Assembly (NCBI GenBank): GCA_963730285.1
Contig: CAVSQY010000006.1
Span: forward strand, 166,588-230,587
Origin: JARDZU01 sp963730285
GTDB lineage: Bacteria > Actinomycetota > Acidimicrobiia > Spongiisociales > ZC4RG35
Direction: 5' to 3'
DNA length: 64,000 nt
Below are positions 1-8,538 of the stretch, piece after piece (the first letter of the stretch is position 1; the number at the start of each line of letters is the position of its first letter). A model generated the notes under the pieces. The model had not been told where the DNA came from. It worked only from the letters and a program-made list of their open reading frames with translations, and did no database searches. Made by a program: the position numbers and the translations under genes.

Positions 1-1235
1 TGGCGCACGCCGATGAGGAGCGGGTCCTACAACGCTCCGAGGCCATGGCTGACGTCAAGCTGCGTGCTGGTGACTTCGTCCGGGTGGACAGCAAGACCGG
101 CTTGATCCTGGAGAAGATGGAGCGCCCCGAAGTCGAGGAGCTGGTGCTCGAGGAGGTTCCCGACATCACCTATGTCGACGTGGGAGGGCTGGCGGAGCAA
201 ATCGAGCAGATCCGCGATACGGTCGAATTGCCATACCTCCACAAGGATCTCTTCCGAGAGTACGAGTTGGAGCCGCCCAAGGGGATCCTTCTCTACGGCC
301 CGCCGGGTTGTGGCAAGACACTCATAGCCAAGGCGGTGGCCAACAGCCTGGCCAAGAAAGTGTCAGAGCAAACCGGAAGCCCCGATGTCCGCTCCTATTT
401 CCTCAACATCAAGGGGCCAGAGCTGCTGAACAAGTGGGTGGGCGAGACCGAGCGTCAGATACGCCTCATCTTCCAACGGGCGAAAGAGAAGTCAGACGAG
501 GGAGTGCCCGTGATCGTCTTCTTCGACGAGATGGACTCTCTGTTCCGCACCAGAGGCACGGGGATCAGCTCCGATGTCGAGTCGACGATCGTCCCACAGC
601 TCCTGTCCGAGCTCGACGGTGTCGAGGCGCTCAAGAATGTCATCGTGATCGGTGCGTCGAACCGCGAGGACCTGATCGATCCCGCCATTCTCCGGCCGGG
701 GCGCCTCGACGTGAAGATAAAGATCAATCGCCCCGACCCGGTCGCCGCACGGGAGATCTTCAAGATCTATCTGAGCGATGCGACTCCGATCGACCAGGCC
801 GCCCTCGACGCCGAAGATGGGGACAAGGGTCGTGTGATCGACTCGTACATCGAAGCAACGGTCGATGCCATGTACTCCGAGGCCGACGAGAACCGCTTTC
901 TCGAAGTCACCTATGCCTCCGGCGACCGAGAGGTCCTTTATTTCAAGGACTTTGCCTCCGGCGCCATGATCGAGAACATCGTCAGAAGGGCGAAGAAGGA
1001 TGCAATCAAACGTCAGATTGCCGGCGGCGATACAGGTGTGAAGAAGACAGATCTGATCGACGCGATCAAACAGGAGTTCCGGGAGCAGGAAGACCTGCCC
1101 AATACCACCAACCCTGACGATTGGGCGCGCGTATCCGGCAAGAAGGGTGAGCGCATCGTCTATGTTCGCACGCTGGTCGATGGAGATGACGAAAGTCGGC
1201 TGATCGAGAAGGTCTCAGCGGGTCAATACCTCTGA
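1..1235 (+). CDS. mpa: Proteasome-associated AAA+ ATPase Mpa/ARC (5' end outside window)
   Basis: This hexameric ATPase unfolds pupylated proteins and feeds them into the 20S proteasome. The frame is open from base 3, so the N-terminal coiled coil and part of the OB region lie outside the window. Visible are the end of the inter-domain region, a Walker A GPPGCGKT (about nt 296-320), a Walker B FFDEMDS (about nt 515-540), the NREDLIDPAILRPGRLD segment, and the C-terminal GQYL tail that docks into the proteasome alpha ring in this family. The stop TGA overlaps the ATG of dop by one base, so the two are probably translationally coupled. Identification is secure. Confidence 0.96.
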   Translation, partial: AHADEERVLQRSEAMADVKLRAGDFVRVDSKTGLILEKMERPEVEELVLEEVPDITYVDVGGLAEQIEQIRDTVELPYLHKDLFREYELEPPKGILLYGPPGCGKTLIAKAVANSLAKKVSEQTGSPDVRSYFLNIKGPELLNKWVGETERQIRLIFQRAKEKSDEGVPVIVFFDEMDSLFRTRGTGISSDVESTIVPQLLSELDGVEALKNVIVIGASNREDLIDPAILRPGRLDVKIKINRPDPVAAREIFKIYLSDATPIDQAALDAEDGDKGRVIDSYIEATVDAMYSEADENRFLEVTYASGDREVLYFKDFASGAMIENIVRRAKKDAIKRQIAGGDTGVKKTDLIDAIKQEFREQEDLPNTTNPDDWARVSGKKGERIVYVRTLVDGDDESRLIEKVSAGQYL

Positions 1236-2704
1236 TGGCTATCCATAAGGTGCTCGGCACCGAAACCGAGTACGGAATCCTGGTCCGGGGGGAAACGGGT
1301 TTCAACCCTGCGGTTGCCTCCTCGTTGGTCGTCAACAGCTACCCGGGGGCCAGGGTCAAGGTTCAATGGTCATACGAGGAGGAGTCCCCGGGGCGGGATG
1401 CCAGGGGGTTCGGCCACGACACCTTCGGGGTAGTGGATCCGGAGGGGGCGGTCGTAAATTCCGTTCTTGCCAACGGCGCCCGTCTCTACGTGGATCATGC
1501 TCATCCCGAATATTCGGCTCCGGAGTCCTATGACCCACTCGAGGCGGCTCTCTACGACAAAGTCGGGGAGGTCGTCATGCGGTCGGCAGCCAAGGCGGCG
1601 AGCGAGGCGTCCGGTAAGCGCCTGTCTCTCTACAAGAACAACTCCGACGGTAAAGGGAACTCCTACGGTGCTCACGAGAACTATCTCCTCTCTCGGGAAA
1701 CTCCGTTTGGAGATGTCATCCGGTTTGCCACCACCTTCCTGGTCACCCGCCAGATCTTCACCGGAGCAGGCAAGGTCGGATCAGAGAACGACCGACCTGA
1801 AGTCGACTTCCAGATCACCCAGCGTGCCGATTTCTTCGAGGAGGAAGTCGGGCTGGAGACAACACTGAAGCGGCCCATCATCAACACGCGTGACGAGCCC
1901 CACGGTGACCCGTCCAAGTACCGGCGGCTCCACGTGATCATCGGCGACGCCAACCTCTCCGAATATCAGAATTTTCTCAAGGTAGGGACAACTGCCTTGA
2001 TGCTGGCCGCGCTCGAGGACGGGGCGCTTCCCGACCCTCTCGATTTGTTCGACCCGGTCGAATCCTGTTGGAAAGTCAGTCATGACATCGGGCTCGGTAA
2101 GCCACTCGACATTGACGGCGGTGGCACTGCCACCGCCCTCGAGCTTCAGGGCAGGTACCTCGAATGGTTGGCCAAATATGTGGAGAAGGAGTTGGACGAT
2201 CCAGTCTGGGGCCGTTTGCTCGACGAGTGGGAGCGGACTCTGAGTCTGCTGGAGACCGATCCTATGGGTCTTGCCGACACTCTCGATTGGGTAGCCAAGA
2301 GGCGACTCTTCGAAGGCTATGTCGCTCGTGACGGCCTTGATTGGGACAGCCCCAAGCTACGCGCACTGGATCTGCAATATCACGACGTCGACCCGGACAA
2401 GGGTTTGTTCAATCGCCTCACCGATCGTGGCGCCTTTCGAAGGTTGTTCACCGACGGTGAGATTCAGACTGCGGCATTCGAACCTCCGGCGCGCACCCGC
2501 GCCTTCTTTCGCGGTCGATGCGTGTCGAGATTCTCAGATTCCTTGGTTGCGGCCAACTGGGACTCACTCGTCTTCGACACGGGTGAATCGCATCTCAAAC
2601 GTGTTCCTATGATGGAACCGCTGCGGGGCGGAGCCGATCTGGTGGGCTCCATCATCGATGAGGCTGAAGACGCGGCCGACTTATTGAACCGTCTAGGAGG
2701 ATGA
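1235..2704 (+). CDS. dop: Pup deamidase/depupylase Dop
   Basis: Dop belongs to the glutamine-synthetase-like Pup ligase family. It deamidates a C-terminal Gln of Pup where one exists and removes Pup from substrates. The protein has 489 residues and opens with the family signature TETEYGI. It also shows NNSDGKGNSYGAHENYL and FQITQRADFF segments shared with PafA, which lies 1.7 kb downstream. It sits between mpa and pup, the standard actinobacterial order. Because Pup here already ends in Glu, the deamidase activity should not be needed, which leaves depupylation as its likely job (inference). Confidence 0.95.
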   Translation: MAIHKVLGTETEYGILVRGETGFNPAVASSLVVNSYPGARVKVQWSYEEESPGRDARGFGHDTFGVVDPEGAVVNSVLANGARLYVDHAHPEYSAPESYDPLEAALYDKVGEVVMRSAAKAASEASGKRLSLYKNNSDGKGNSYGAHENYLLSRETPFGDVIRFATTFLVTRQIFTGAGKVGSENDRPEVDFQITQRADFFEEEVGLETTLKRPIINTRDEPHGDPSKYRRLHVIIGDANLSEYQNFLKVGTTALMLAALEDGALPDPLDLFDPVESCWKVSHDIGLGKPLDIDGGGTATALELQGRYLEWLAKYVEKELDDPVWGRLLDEWERTLSLLETDPMGLADTLDWVAKRRLFEGYVARDGLDWDSPKLRALDLQYHDVDPDKGLFNRLTDRGAFRRLFTDGEIQTAAFEPPARTRAFFRGRCVSRFSDSLVAANWDSLVFDTGESHLKRVPMMEPLRGGADLVGSIIDEAEDAADLLNRLGG

Positions 2705-2710
2705 CCAGCG

Positions 2711-2899
2711 ATGTCCGATCGAGAACGGTCCCGTTCCAAGGGACATGAGAACGAGCAGGCCGACACCGAGGGCGCTGCAAAGACCGAATCCGAAGCCGAC
2801 CTCGAGGCTCTCGACGATCTTCTCGACGAGATCGACGACGTTCTCGAGGAGAACGCGGAGGAATTCGTGAAGAACTACGTCCAGAAGGGCGGCGAGTGA
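2711..2899 (+). CDS. pup: Prokaryotic ubiquitin-like protein Pup, C-terminal GGE form
   Basis: This 62-residue intrinsically disordered tag is attached through its C-terminal Glu to lysines of proteins destined for the proteasome. It is rich in Asp and Glu, has the helix-forming LDDLLDEIDDVLEENAEEFV stretch that binds the Mpa coiled coil, and ends YVQKGGE. Mycobacterial Pup ends in GGQ and must be deamidated, but this one is encoded ready for ligation. A Shine-Dalgarno AGGAGG lies at 2695-2700. Its stop overlaps the GTG start of prcB by four bases (GTGA). Confidence 0.95.
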   Translation: MSDRERSRSKGHENEQADTEGAAKTESEADLEALDDLLDEIDDVLEENAEEFVKNYVQKGGE

Positions 2900-3687
2900 G
2901 GGAGAGCCAGGGACCACTCCCGCTGAGCGCGCCCGCACCCGGGTCGAGCTTCACCGGTCTTCTCGATTCAATGGGAGCCATGCCACGGTGGTCGGTGCCT
3001 GCAGGGGAGAAGGCGCCGGTTACCCCGGAAGGGACGACGGTCCTTGCACTTCGCTATCAGGACGGCGTGGTCATGGCCGGCGACCGCCGCGCCACCGAGG
3101 GCAATCTCGTTGCTCACCGGCGCATCAAAAAGGTGTTTCCGGCCGATCGCCTCTCGGCGGTCTCAGTGGCCGGGACCGCCGGGCTGGCAATCGAGATGGT
3201 CCGGCTCTTTCAGGTCGAGTTGGAGCACTACGAAAAGATCGAAGGGGTGAGGCTCTCACTCGATGGGCAGGCAGCCTTCCTGGCTCGATTGGTCCGAGGT
3301 CAGCTACCGATGGTGTTCCAGGGTTTGGTCGTCGTGCCACTGTTCGCCGGATATGACGAGCGAGAGTCCACCGGGCGCGTCTACAGCTTCGATGTGGTCG
3401 GGGGGCGCTATGAGGAGACGGACTTCGGCAGCACCGGGTCGGGCTCTCGGCTCGCCAAGTCGTATCTGAGAACCGTCTACAAAGACGATCTCGATGGGGA
3501 CCAGGCTGCTGACATAGCGGTTCGTGCTTTGGTTGCCGCTTCGCAGGAGGACACAGCGACCGGGGGCCCGGATCTCAAGCGAGGCATATACCCCAACGTG
3601 ATCCGCATCAACGCCGGCGGTCTGGTCGAGTTGGATGACGACGTGGTTGGGCCGCTGGCCGAAGCCGCGGTCGAGTCGATTCTATGA
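2896..3687 (+). CDS. prcB: 20S proteasome beta subunit PrcB
   Basis: This is the catalytic beta subunit of the 20S core. The 263-residue precursor has a propeptide of about 46 residues ending in Gly. The predicted N-terminal nucleophile is Thr47, in the context EG-TTVLALRYQDGVVMAGDRR. The GTG start overlaps the pup stop, and the stop overlaps the prcA ATG (ATGA), so pup-prcB-prcA is a tightly coupled unit. Autocatalytic removal of the propeptide during assembly is known for the family and inferred here. Confidence 0.96.
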   Translation: MRESQGPLPLSAPAPGSSFTGLLDSMGAMPRWSVPAGEKAPVTPEGTTVLALRYQDGVVMAGDRRATEGNLVAHRRIKKVFPADRLSAVSVAGTAGLAIEMVRLFQVELEHYEKIEGVRLSLDGQAAFLARLVRGQLPMVFQGLVVVPLFAGYDERESTGRVYSFDVVGGRYEETDFGSTGSGSRLAKSYLRTVYKDDLDGDQAADIAVRALVAASQEDTATGGPDLKRGIYPNVIRINAGGLVELDDDVVGPLAEAAVESIL

Positions 3688-4352
3688 GTATCCCGTTCTA
3701 TGTCGCTCCCGAGCAGCTGGTTCGGGACAAGGCCGACTTCGCCCGCAAAGGGATAGCCCGTGGGCGGTCGATCATCGCAGTGGATTATGCGAAGGGCCTC
3801 CTCCTCTTGGCGGAAAATCCTTCCACCGCCCTCCACAAGATCGGTGAGGTCTACGACAGGATTGCCTTCGCAGGTGTGGGCAAATACAACGAATTCGAGA
3901 CCCTCCGAAAGGCTGGGATCCGCCAGGCCGATCTGATGGGATACCTCTACTCACGTGACGACGTCACCGCGATGGGACTGGCCACCGCCTTTGCCCAGAC
4001 CTTGGGTGTGATATTCACGCGAGATCCAAAGCCCTTCGAGGTGGAGGTGCTCATCGCCGAAATCAGTGAGGACGGTGCCGAGCATCGATTGTTTCGGGTG
4101 ACCTACGACGGGACTCTCTACGACGAGAGGAAATTCGTAGCCATTGGGGGCAAGGCCGAGCAGCTGACTGAGGCCCTCGAAGAGCTTTGGGAGGAGTCGA
4201 TGTCTCTGGAACGAGCCCTCGAGATCGGGCCTGAGGCGTTCCGCCGAGCGGAGGGTCGCGATATCGAAGGATGGGAGGCGGGCGTCTTGGAATCAGGCAA
4301 CGGCCGGCGGGCATTCCGAAGGCTCGGTCCCGACGAGTTGCCGCCCATCTGA
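3684..4352 (+). CDS. prcA: 20S proteasome alpha subunit PrcA
   Basis: PrcA forms the non-catalytic outer ring of the 20S core, gates entry and receives the Mpa tail. At 222 residues it is of usual bacterial length. The N-terminal segment YVAPEQLVRDKADFARKGIA and the following RSIIAVDYAKGLLLLAENPS match the alpha fold, and no threonine nucleophile is expected or seen. The start ATG overlaps the prcB stop. The gene is followed by a 43-base gap that carries its own promoter for pafA. Confidence 0.95.
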   Translation: MSIPFYVAPEQLVRDKADFARKGIARGRSIIAVDYAKGLLLLAENPSTALHKIGEVYDRIAFAGVGKYNEFETLRKAGIRQADLMGYLYSRDDVTAMGLATAFAQTLGVIFTRDPKPFEVEVLIAEISEDGAEHRLFRVTYDGTLYDERKFVAIGGKAEQLTEALEELWEESMSLERALEIGPEAFRRAEGRDIEGWEAGVLESGNGRRAFRRLGPDELPPI

Positions 4353-4383
4353 GATAGCACTGCCCGCAAGCCCCCAGGGCGTT

Positions 4384-4389
4384 TAGCCT
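4384..4389 (+). promoter_or_regulatory. -10 hexamer TAGCCT of a probable leaderless pafA transcript
   Basis: TAGCCT fits the actinobacterial TANNNT -10 consensus and ends six bases before the GTG of pafA, so transcription could start at the start codon itself. No Shine-Dalgarno is visible in front of pafA. Confidence 0.55.
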
Positions 4390-4395
4390 GCCGTT

Positions 4396-5751
4396 GTGGA
4401 TCGACGCATCTTCGGGCTCGAGAACGAATACGGGGTCACCTGCACCTTGCGCGGCCAGCGTCGTCTCAGCCCCGACGAGGTCGCCAGATACCTGTTTCGT
4501 AGGGTCGTCTCTTGGGGCCGATCATCCAACGTCTTCTTGGAGAACGGTGCGCGCCTCTATCTCGATGTGGGGTCTCATCCGGAGTTCGCCACTCCTGAGT
4601 GCGACAACCTCGAGGATGTGGTTGCCCACGACAAAGCGGGCGAGCGGATCCTGGAGGGCCTCGTCCGTGGTGCCGAGGAGCGTCTCGAGGAAGAGGGAAT
4701 CAGAGGCGAGATCTACGTTTTCAAGAACAACACCGACTCGGCCGGCAACTCCTATGGGTGTCACGAGAACTATCTGGTCAGCCGTCACAAAGACTTCCAT
4801 CGAACGGTCGATGTTCTCATACCATTTTTGGTCACCCGACAGATATTCCTCGGCGCCGGCAAGCTCACCCAGACGCCGCGGGGCACAGCCTTTTCGATCT
4901 CCCAGCGAGCCGATCACATCTGGGAGGGCGTGTCATCGGCCACCACGCGGTCGCGACCGATCATCAACACCCGGGACGAGCCTCACGCCGATGCCGAGAG
5001 ATATCGGCGGCTGCATGTCATCGCCGGCGATTCGAACATGTCCGAGTACGCCACCTTCGTGAAGGTGGGAACCATGGTCGCGCTGCTTCAGATGATCGAA
5101 CGGGATGTGGTGTTTCGTGATCTATCACTTGAGAATCCGATCCGGGCGATCAGAGAGGTGTCACACGACGAGACCTGTCGTCGGAAGATAAAGCTGGCCA
5201 ACGGACGCGAACTGTCGGCACTGGATATCCAGTGGGAATACCTGGACCGAGCGATGCGATTTGCCCGCAGCCCTGGCTTCCCGGCCGAGGTTCAGACCGC
5301 CATCGATCGTTGGGAGCACTTGCTGACTGGTTTGGAGAAAGACCCCATGACCCTCGATCGGGAGGTCGATTGGGTGATCAAGTATCGCCTCCTCGAAAGG
5401 TACGCAGAGAGACGGAACCTCCCAATGTCCGATCCCCGGATGTCGATGATGGATCTCAGCTATCACGACGTTGATCGCAAGCGGGGCCTCTATTACCTGC
5501 TCGAGGCCAAGGACATGGTCGACCGGGTAGTGACCGACGAAAAGGTCGCTCTGGCGGTCCGCCAGCCTCCACAAACGACGAGGGCGCGCTTGAGAGGGGC
5601 ATTCATCAAGGCAGCCAAGGCACGCAAGAGGGACTTCACCGTCGACTGGGTTCATCTCAAGCTCAACGACCAAGCTCAGCGCACGGTCATGTGCAAGGAC
5701 CCGTTCAAGGCCCATGACGACCGGGTGGAGAAACTGATCGAGAGTTTGTGA
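4396..5751 (+). CDS. pafA: Pup-protein ligase PafA
   Basis: PafA uses ATP to phosphorylate the C-terminal Glu of Pup and joins it to substrate lysines. The 451-residue protein starts DRRIFGLENEYGVTC and carries the Mg-ATP binding core shared with Dop (NNTDSAGNSYGCHENYL, ISQRADHIWEG, RPIINTRDEPHA). GTG is the start, six bases after a -10 hexamer. The downstream pafB start overlaps its stop, so pafA, pafB and pafC form one unit, as in mycobacteria. Confidence 0.95.
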   Translation: MDRRIFGLENEYGVTCTLRGQRRLSPDEVARYLFRRVVSWGRSSNVFLENGARLYLDVGSHPEFATPECDNLEDVVAHDKAGERILEGLVRGAEERLEEEGIRGEIYVFKNNTDSAGNSYGCHENYLVSRHKDFHRTVDVLIPFLVTRQIFLGAGKLTQTPRGTAFSISQRADHIWEGVSSATTRSRPIINTRDEPHADAERYRRLHVIAGDSNMSEYATFVKVGTMVALLQMIERDVVFRDLSLENPIRAIREVSHDETCRRKIKLANGRELSALDIQWEYLDRAMRFARSPGFPAEVQTAIDRWEHLLTGLEKDPMTLDREVDWVIKYRLLERYAERRNLPMSDPRMSMMDLSYHDVDRKRGLYYLLEAKDMVDRVVTDEKVALAVRQPPQTTRARLRGAFIKAAKARKRDFTVDWVHLKLNDQAQRTVMCKDPFKAHDDRVEKLIESL

Positions 5752-6674
5752 TGCAATCCGTGATCGAGCGGGTGCTCAATCTCCTCATATATCTCCTCGA
5801 GTCGCCGGTGCCGGTCACCGCCGAAGATGTGAGGCGCACCGTCCTCGGATATGGCGATCAGAGTGATGAGGCCTTCCACCGGATGTTCGAGCGGGACAAG
5901 GACCTCCTTCGCCGGCTCGGGGTGCCCCTCGAGCTCAAGGCCCTCGATGCCTGGGAGGTGGACTTCGGATACATCGTGGATCCGGAGAAGTACGCCATCC
6001 CGGACCCGGGACTCACCGAGGAAGAGCGTGTGGCGTTGTCGGTGGCCGCTCGCATGGTTCGACTCGGTGGGGGCAACGCGGGCCTGGAAGGTCTCCTGAA
6101 GTTGGGCGGCGTCGAGAGGGGAGTGGGGATTGAGCCACTCGGCGCCGACCTTGGCGCCGAGGCGCCGGTCCTGGGTGACCTGTTCCGTGCCGTGACCGAA
6201 CGTCGGTCCATTCGCTTCGTCTACAACGATGCTCCTCGGTCCCTTCATCCTTACGGGATAGCCCACCGCAGGGGGCACTGGTATCTGGTTGGGTCGACGA
6301 AGCAAGGTGAGAGGCTCTATCGAGTCGATCGCCTCTCGCGACTGGAAGTGGGCGAGGAGCCGGGCGACTTCGATAGACCAAAGTCATTCGACATTCGGAA
6401 GGTGGTCAACACCCATCCGTGGGAAGCCGGATTGGACGAGACGGTTCACGCAACAGTCCGCTTTGACCCGGATGTCTCGTGGTGGGCGGCAAGGACGCTT
6501 GGAACGAAAGTCGCCAAAGGCAAGGCATTGGAGATCGGCCTCCCGGTCGCCAATCGGGACGCCTTCATCGGTTGGATACTCAGCTTTGGGGAGTCGGCCG
6601 AGGTGTTGAGCCCGCCCGAGTTGCGAGAGGAGATCCGACATCGGGTGGCGGCGGCGTTGGAGAACATCGGATGA
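5751..6674 (+). CDS. pafB: PafB, HTH and WYL-domain transcriptional activator of the DNA damage response
   Basis: PafB works with PafC as a WYL-domain activator of the LexA-independent mycobacterial DNA damage response. In this 307-residue protein an N-terminal winged-helix region (ERVLNLLIYLLESPVPVTAEDV) is followed by the WYL core with HWYLVGSTKQGERLYRVDRL near residue 180. The start is the ATG at 5751, overlapping the pafA stop (TGATG); a GTG at 5748 would add one residue. Linkage to pafA is a conserved arrangement and does not by itself show a role in proteolysis. Confidence 0.92.
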   Translation: MQSVIERVLNLLIYLLESPVPVTAEDVRRTVLGYGDQSDEAFHRMFERDKDLLRRLGVPLELKALDAWEVDFGYIVDPEKYAIPDPGLTEEERVALSVAARMVRLGGGNAGLEGLLKLGGVERGVGIEPLGADLGAEAPVLGDLFRAVTERRSIRFVYNDAPRSLHPYGIAHRRGHWYLVGSTKQGERLYRVDRLSRLEVGEEPGDFDRPKSFDIRKVVNTHPWEAGLDETVHATVRFDPDVSWWAARTLGTKVAKGKALEIGLPVANRDAFIGWILSFGESAEVLSPPELREEIRHRVAAALENIG

Positions 6675-7600
6675 CGAGCCCTCGCACCGTGTCCCGGCTT
6701 GCTCGCATCCTCGCCTTGATTCCCTATGTTCTCTCCAAGGACGGAGTCGAGGTTGGTGAGATCTTGGACCGGTTCGGCTATGACGAGGCTCAGCTCACCA
6801 AAGATCTGAACACCGTTTTCGTATGCGGTCTCCCTGGCTATGGACCGGGCGACCTCATGGAGGCCTACATCGATGGCGATGAGGTCGTCATCGATGCCGC
6901 CGACTATTTCGCAAGGGCGCCCCGCCTGACTTCCACCGAGGCCTTGGGTCTATTGGCGGCGGGAATGGCGATCGTCGGATCCGGTCAGGCATCGACCGAG
7001 TTGGAGAGTGCGGTGAAAAAGCTCACGAGGGCGATCATTCCCGAGGCTGAGAGCTCCATATCCATCGACGTCTCCGGGGAGTCCGAGACTTTGCAGCTGC
7101 TGAAGCAGGCTGCCGCCCACAATTCTGTGATCCGGATCACATATCGCTCCCTGAGTAGAGAGAACGAGACGACGCGGGAGGTCGAGCCATGGGCAGTCTT
7201 CGCCACTCTGGGCAACTGGTATGTCCAGGGTCACTGCCGCCTGGTCGATGCCGAGCGGGTCTTTAGGGTCGACCGGATCCGCGACATCGAAGTTCTCCAA
7301 ACCCAGTTCGATAGGCCGCAGGGCCTGCCGGAGCCCGGCGTCACCTACTCCCCATCGGATGACGACGTGGTTTCGAAGATCCACCTCGAGCCCGCGGCCG
7401 GCTGGGTGCTCGATTACTACCCTGTCGACATACTCAAACAGGGCAAGAAGGGCACAGAGATCCTGTTTTCATCGCCCGACGTAGAGATCCCGGCTCGTCT
7501 GCTCCTGCGGCTTGGAGAGTCTGCCAATCTGCTCGACGGGGAGGCGGTGGCACGGCGCCTGCGTGAGATGGGAGCCAACCTTCTGCGAAAGTACCAATAG
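6671..7600 (+). CDS. pafC: PafC, WYL-domain partner of PafB
   Basis: This 309-residue protein is the second half of the PafBC activator. It has an N-terminal helix-turn-helix region (RLARILALIPYVLSKDGVEV) and a WYL core with GNWYVQGHCRLVDAERVFRVDRI in the middle. The frame extends upstream, but the ATG at 6671 overlaps the pafB stop (ATGA) and matches the start spacing in this operon, so I chose it. The two paralogues are separate genes here, not fused as in some actinobacteria. Confidence 0.92.
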   Translation: MTSPRTVSRLARILALIPYVLSKDGVEVGEILDRFGYDEAQLTKDLNTVFVCGLPGYGPGDLMEAYIDGDEVVIDAADYFARAPRLTSTEALGLLAAGMAIVGSGQASTELESAVKKLTRAIIPEAESSISIDVSGESETLQLLKQAAAHNSVIRITYRSLSRENETTREVEPWAVFATLGNWYVQGHCRLVDAERVFRVDRIRDIEVLQTQFDRPQGLPEPGVTYSPSDDDVVSKIHLEPAAGWVLDYYPVDILKQGKKGTEILFSSPDVEIPARLLLRLGESANLLDGEAVARRLREMGANLLRKYQ

Positions 7601-7683
7601 GGCCTTCGACCTACTACTTGGACTTCAGAATCGGGTCCCAACTGCCGATCACCATTCTTGATATGGGAGACCGGAGAACAGGG

Positions 7684-7974
7684 ATGACGACCATCAAGAC
7701 AACATGCACCCGCTGTGGTGACATCCATCTCACCCCGGACGACGTTGCGTTGGAACTGCGTCCCGGAGGTCGGGAGGGTGACTACCGCTTTCGGTGCCCG
7801 ACATGCACCGAACAGCAGCGACGACCAGCCAACTCTCGGGTTGTCAGCGTCCTTCTGGCGACAGGTGTGGCTTTCGAGGTGATCAACCCCGATCCCATCA
7901 CCGAGCGAGAGATCGAAGCGTTCGTGGCCGCCCTCGAGGCCGAATCGGATCCATTCCGCCTCCTGGCCGGCTGA
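7684..7974 (+). CDS. Small zinc-ribbon protein of unknown function
   Basis: This 96-residue protein has two CxxC pairs, CTRCGD near the N-terminus and CPTC near residue 38, forming a likely single zinc ribbon, and an acidic C-terminal half. I do not know its function. The ATG at 7684 was chosen over an upstream GTG/TTG extension because the first zinc-binding pair follows it directly and a purine-rich GAGAACAGGG precedes it. It lies between pafC and a strong terminator that separates it from tatA. Confidence 0.75.
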   Translation: MTTIKTTCTRCGDIHLTPDDVALELRPGGREGDYRFRCPTCTEQQRRPANSRVVSVLLATGVAFEVINPDPITEREIEAFVAALEAESDPFRLLAG

Positions 7975-8029
7975 ACACTCTCTCCTCAGCTTCGACGGGC
8001 ATCACGGGCAGGGTGCTCCTCGAGACACG

Positions 8030-8063
8030 AAGGGTGGCGACCCCCTGGGGGTCGCCACCCTTT
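8030..8063 (+). terminator. Intrinsic terminator after the zinc-ribbon gene
   Basis: The arms 8030-8045 and 8047-8062 are perfect 16-base reverse complements (AAGGGTGGCGACCCCC and its complement) around a single T, followed by only a short T run. It closes the proteasome/PafBC block before tatA. Confidence 0.8.
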
Positions 8064-8088
8064 ATCGCTGTATTGACCACCAAGGCTT

Positions 8089-8094
8089 TACCAT
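8089..8094 (+). promoter_or_regulatory. -10 hexamer TACCAT in front of tatA
   Basis: TACCAT ends nine bases before the tatA ATG and directly follows the terminator region. No properly spaced -35 element is seen. Confidence 0.4.
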
Positions 8095-8103
8095 CGCTTC
8101 GCG

Positions 8104-8538
8104 ATGCAGGGCGGCGAGATCATCATCATTCTTCTGGTGGCTCTGGTTGTGTTTGGCCCAACGAGGTTGCCGGAGATGGCGAGGAAGCTCGGTGAGTGGA
8201 CAGCGGAGTTGCGATCGGCCGCCAGGGACCTCCGCCGGGGCCTCGAGTCGGAGGTGGCCGACCTCAAACAAGTTGCCGACGAGCTGAAGTCGCCCTTGGG
8301 GGAGTTGAAGAAGACTTCAGACGAGCTACGACGTGAGATCGAGGGTGTCGGTATCAGTCGCCTTGATTGGGAGGGGCCGCGTCCGGCTCAGGGCCCGACG
8401 GCAGAGGATGCCATGTCCGACCTCGATGAGATCGAGACTGCGGCCGGCATGAAGCCCCAATCGGGACCCAATCCCGGAGAGGTCATGGCCGAGATGGAGG
8501 AGGAGGCCCAGTCGGCCGAAGAAGAAGGCGACAGTTGA
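8104..8538 (+). CDS. tatA: Twin-arginine translocase TatA/TatB-type subunit
   Basis: This subunit takes part in export of folded proteins through the Tat system. It has 144 residues: one N-terminal membrane segment (IIIILLVALVVF), the family hinge FGPTRLPE, an amphipathic helix (MARKLGEWTAELRSAARDL), a coiled-coil-like stretch and a long acidic tail. The length and long helix are closer to TatB than to a minimal TatA, and no other tatA/B gene lies in the window. Its stop overlaps the TTG start of tatC. Confidence 0.85.
   Translation: MQGGEIIIILLVALVVFGPTRLPEMARKLGEWTAELRSAARDLRRGLESEVADLKQVADELKSPLGELKKTSDELRREIEGVGISRLDWEGPRPAQGPTAEDAMSDLDEIETAAGMKPQSGPNPGEVMAEMEEEAQSAEEEGDS

Noticed and set aside
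308..1117. Long open frames inside mpa, dop, pafA, ald and other genes on both strands
   Set aside because: High GC keeps alternative frames open; these overlap recognised proteins and encode Arg/Pro-rich sequence without domains or ribosome sites.
8073..8078. TTGACC as a -35 element for tatA
   Set aside because: Only 10 bases separate it from the -10-like TACCAT; normal spacing is 16-19.
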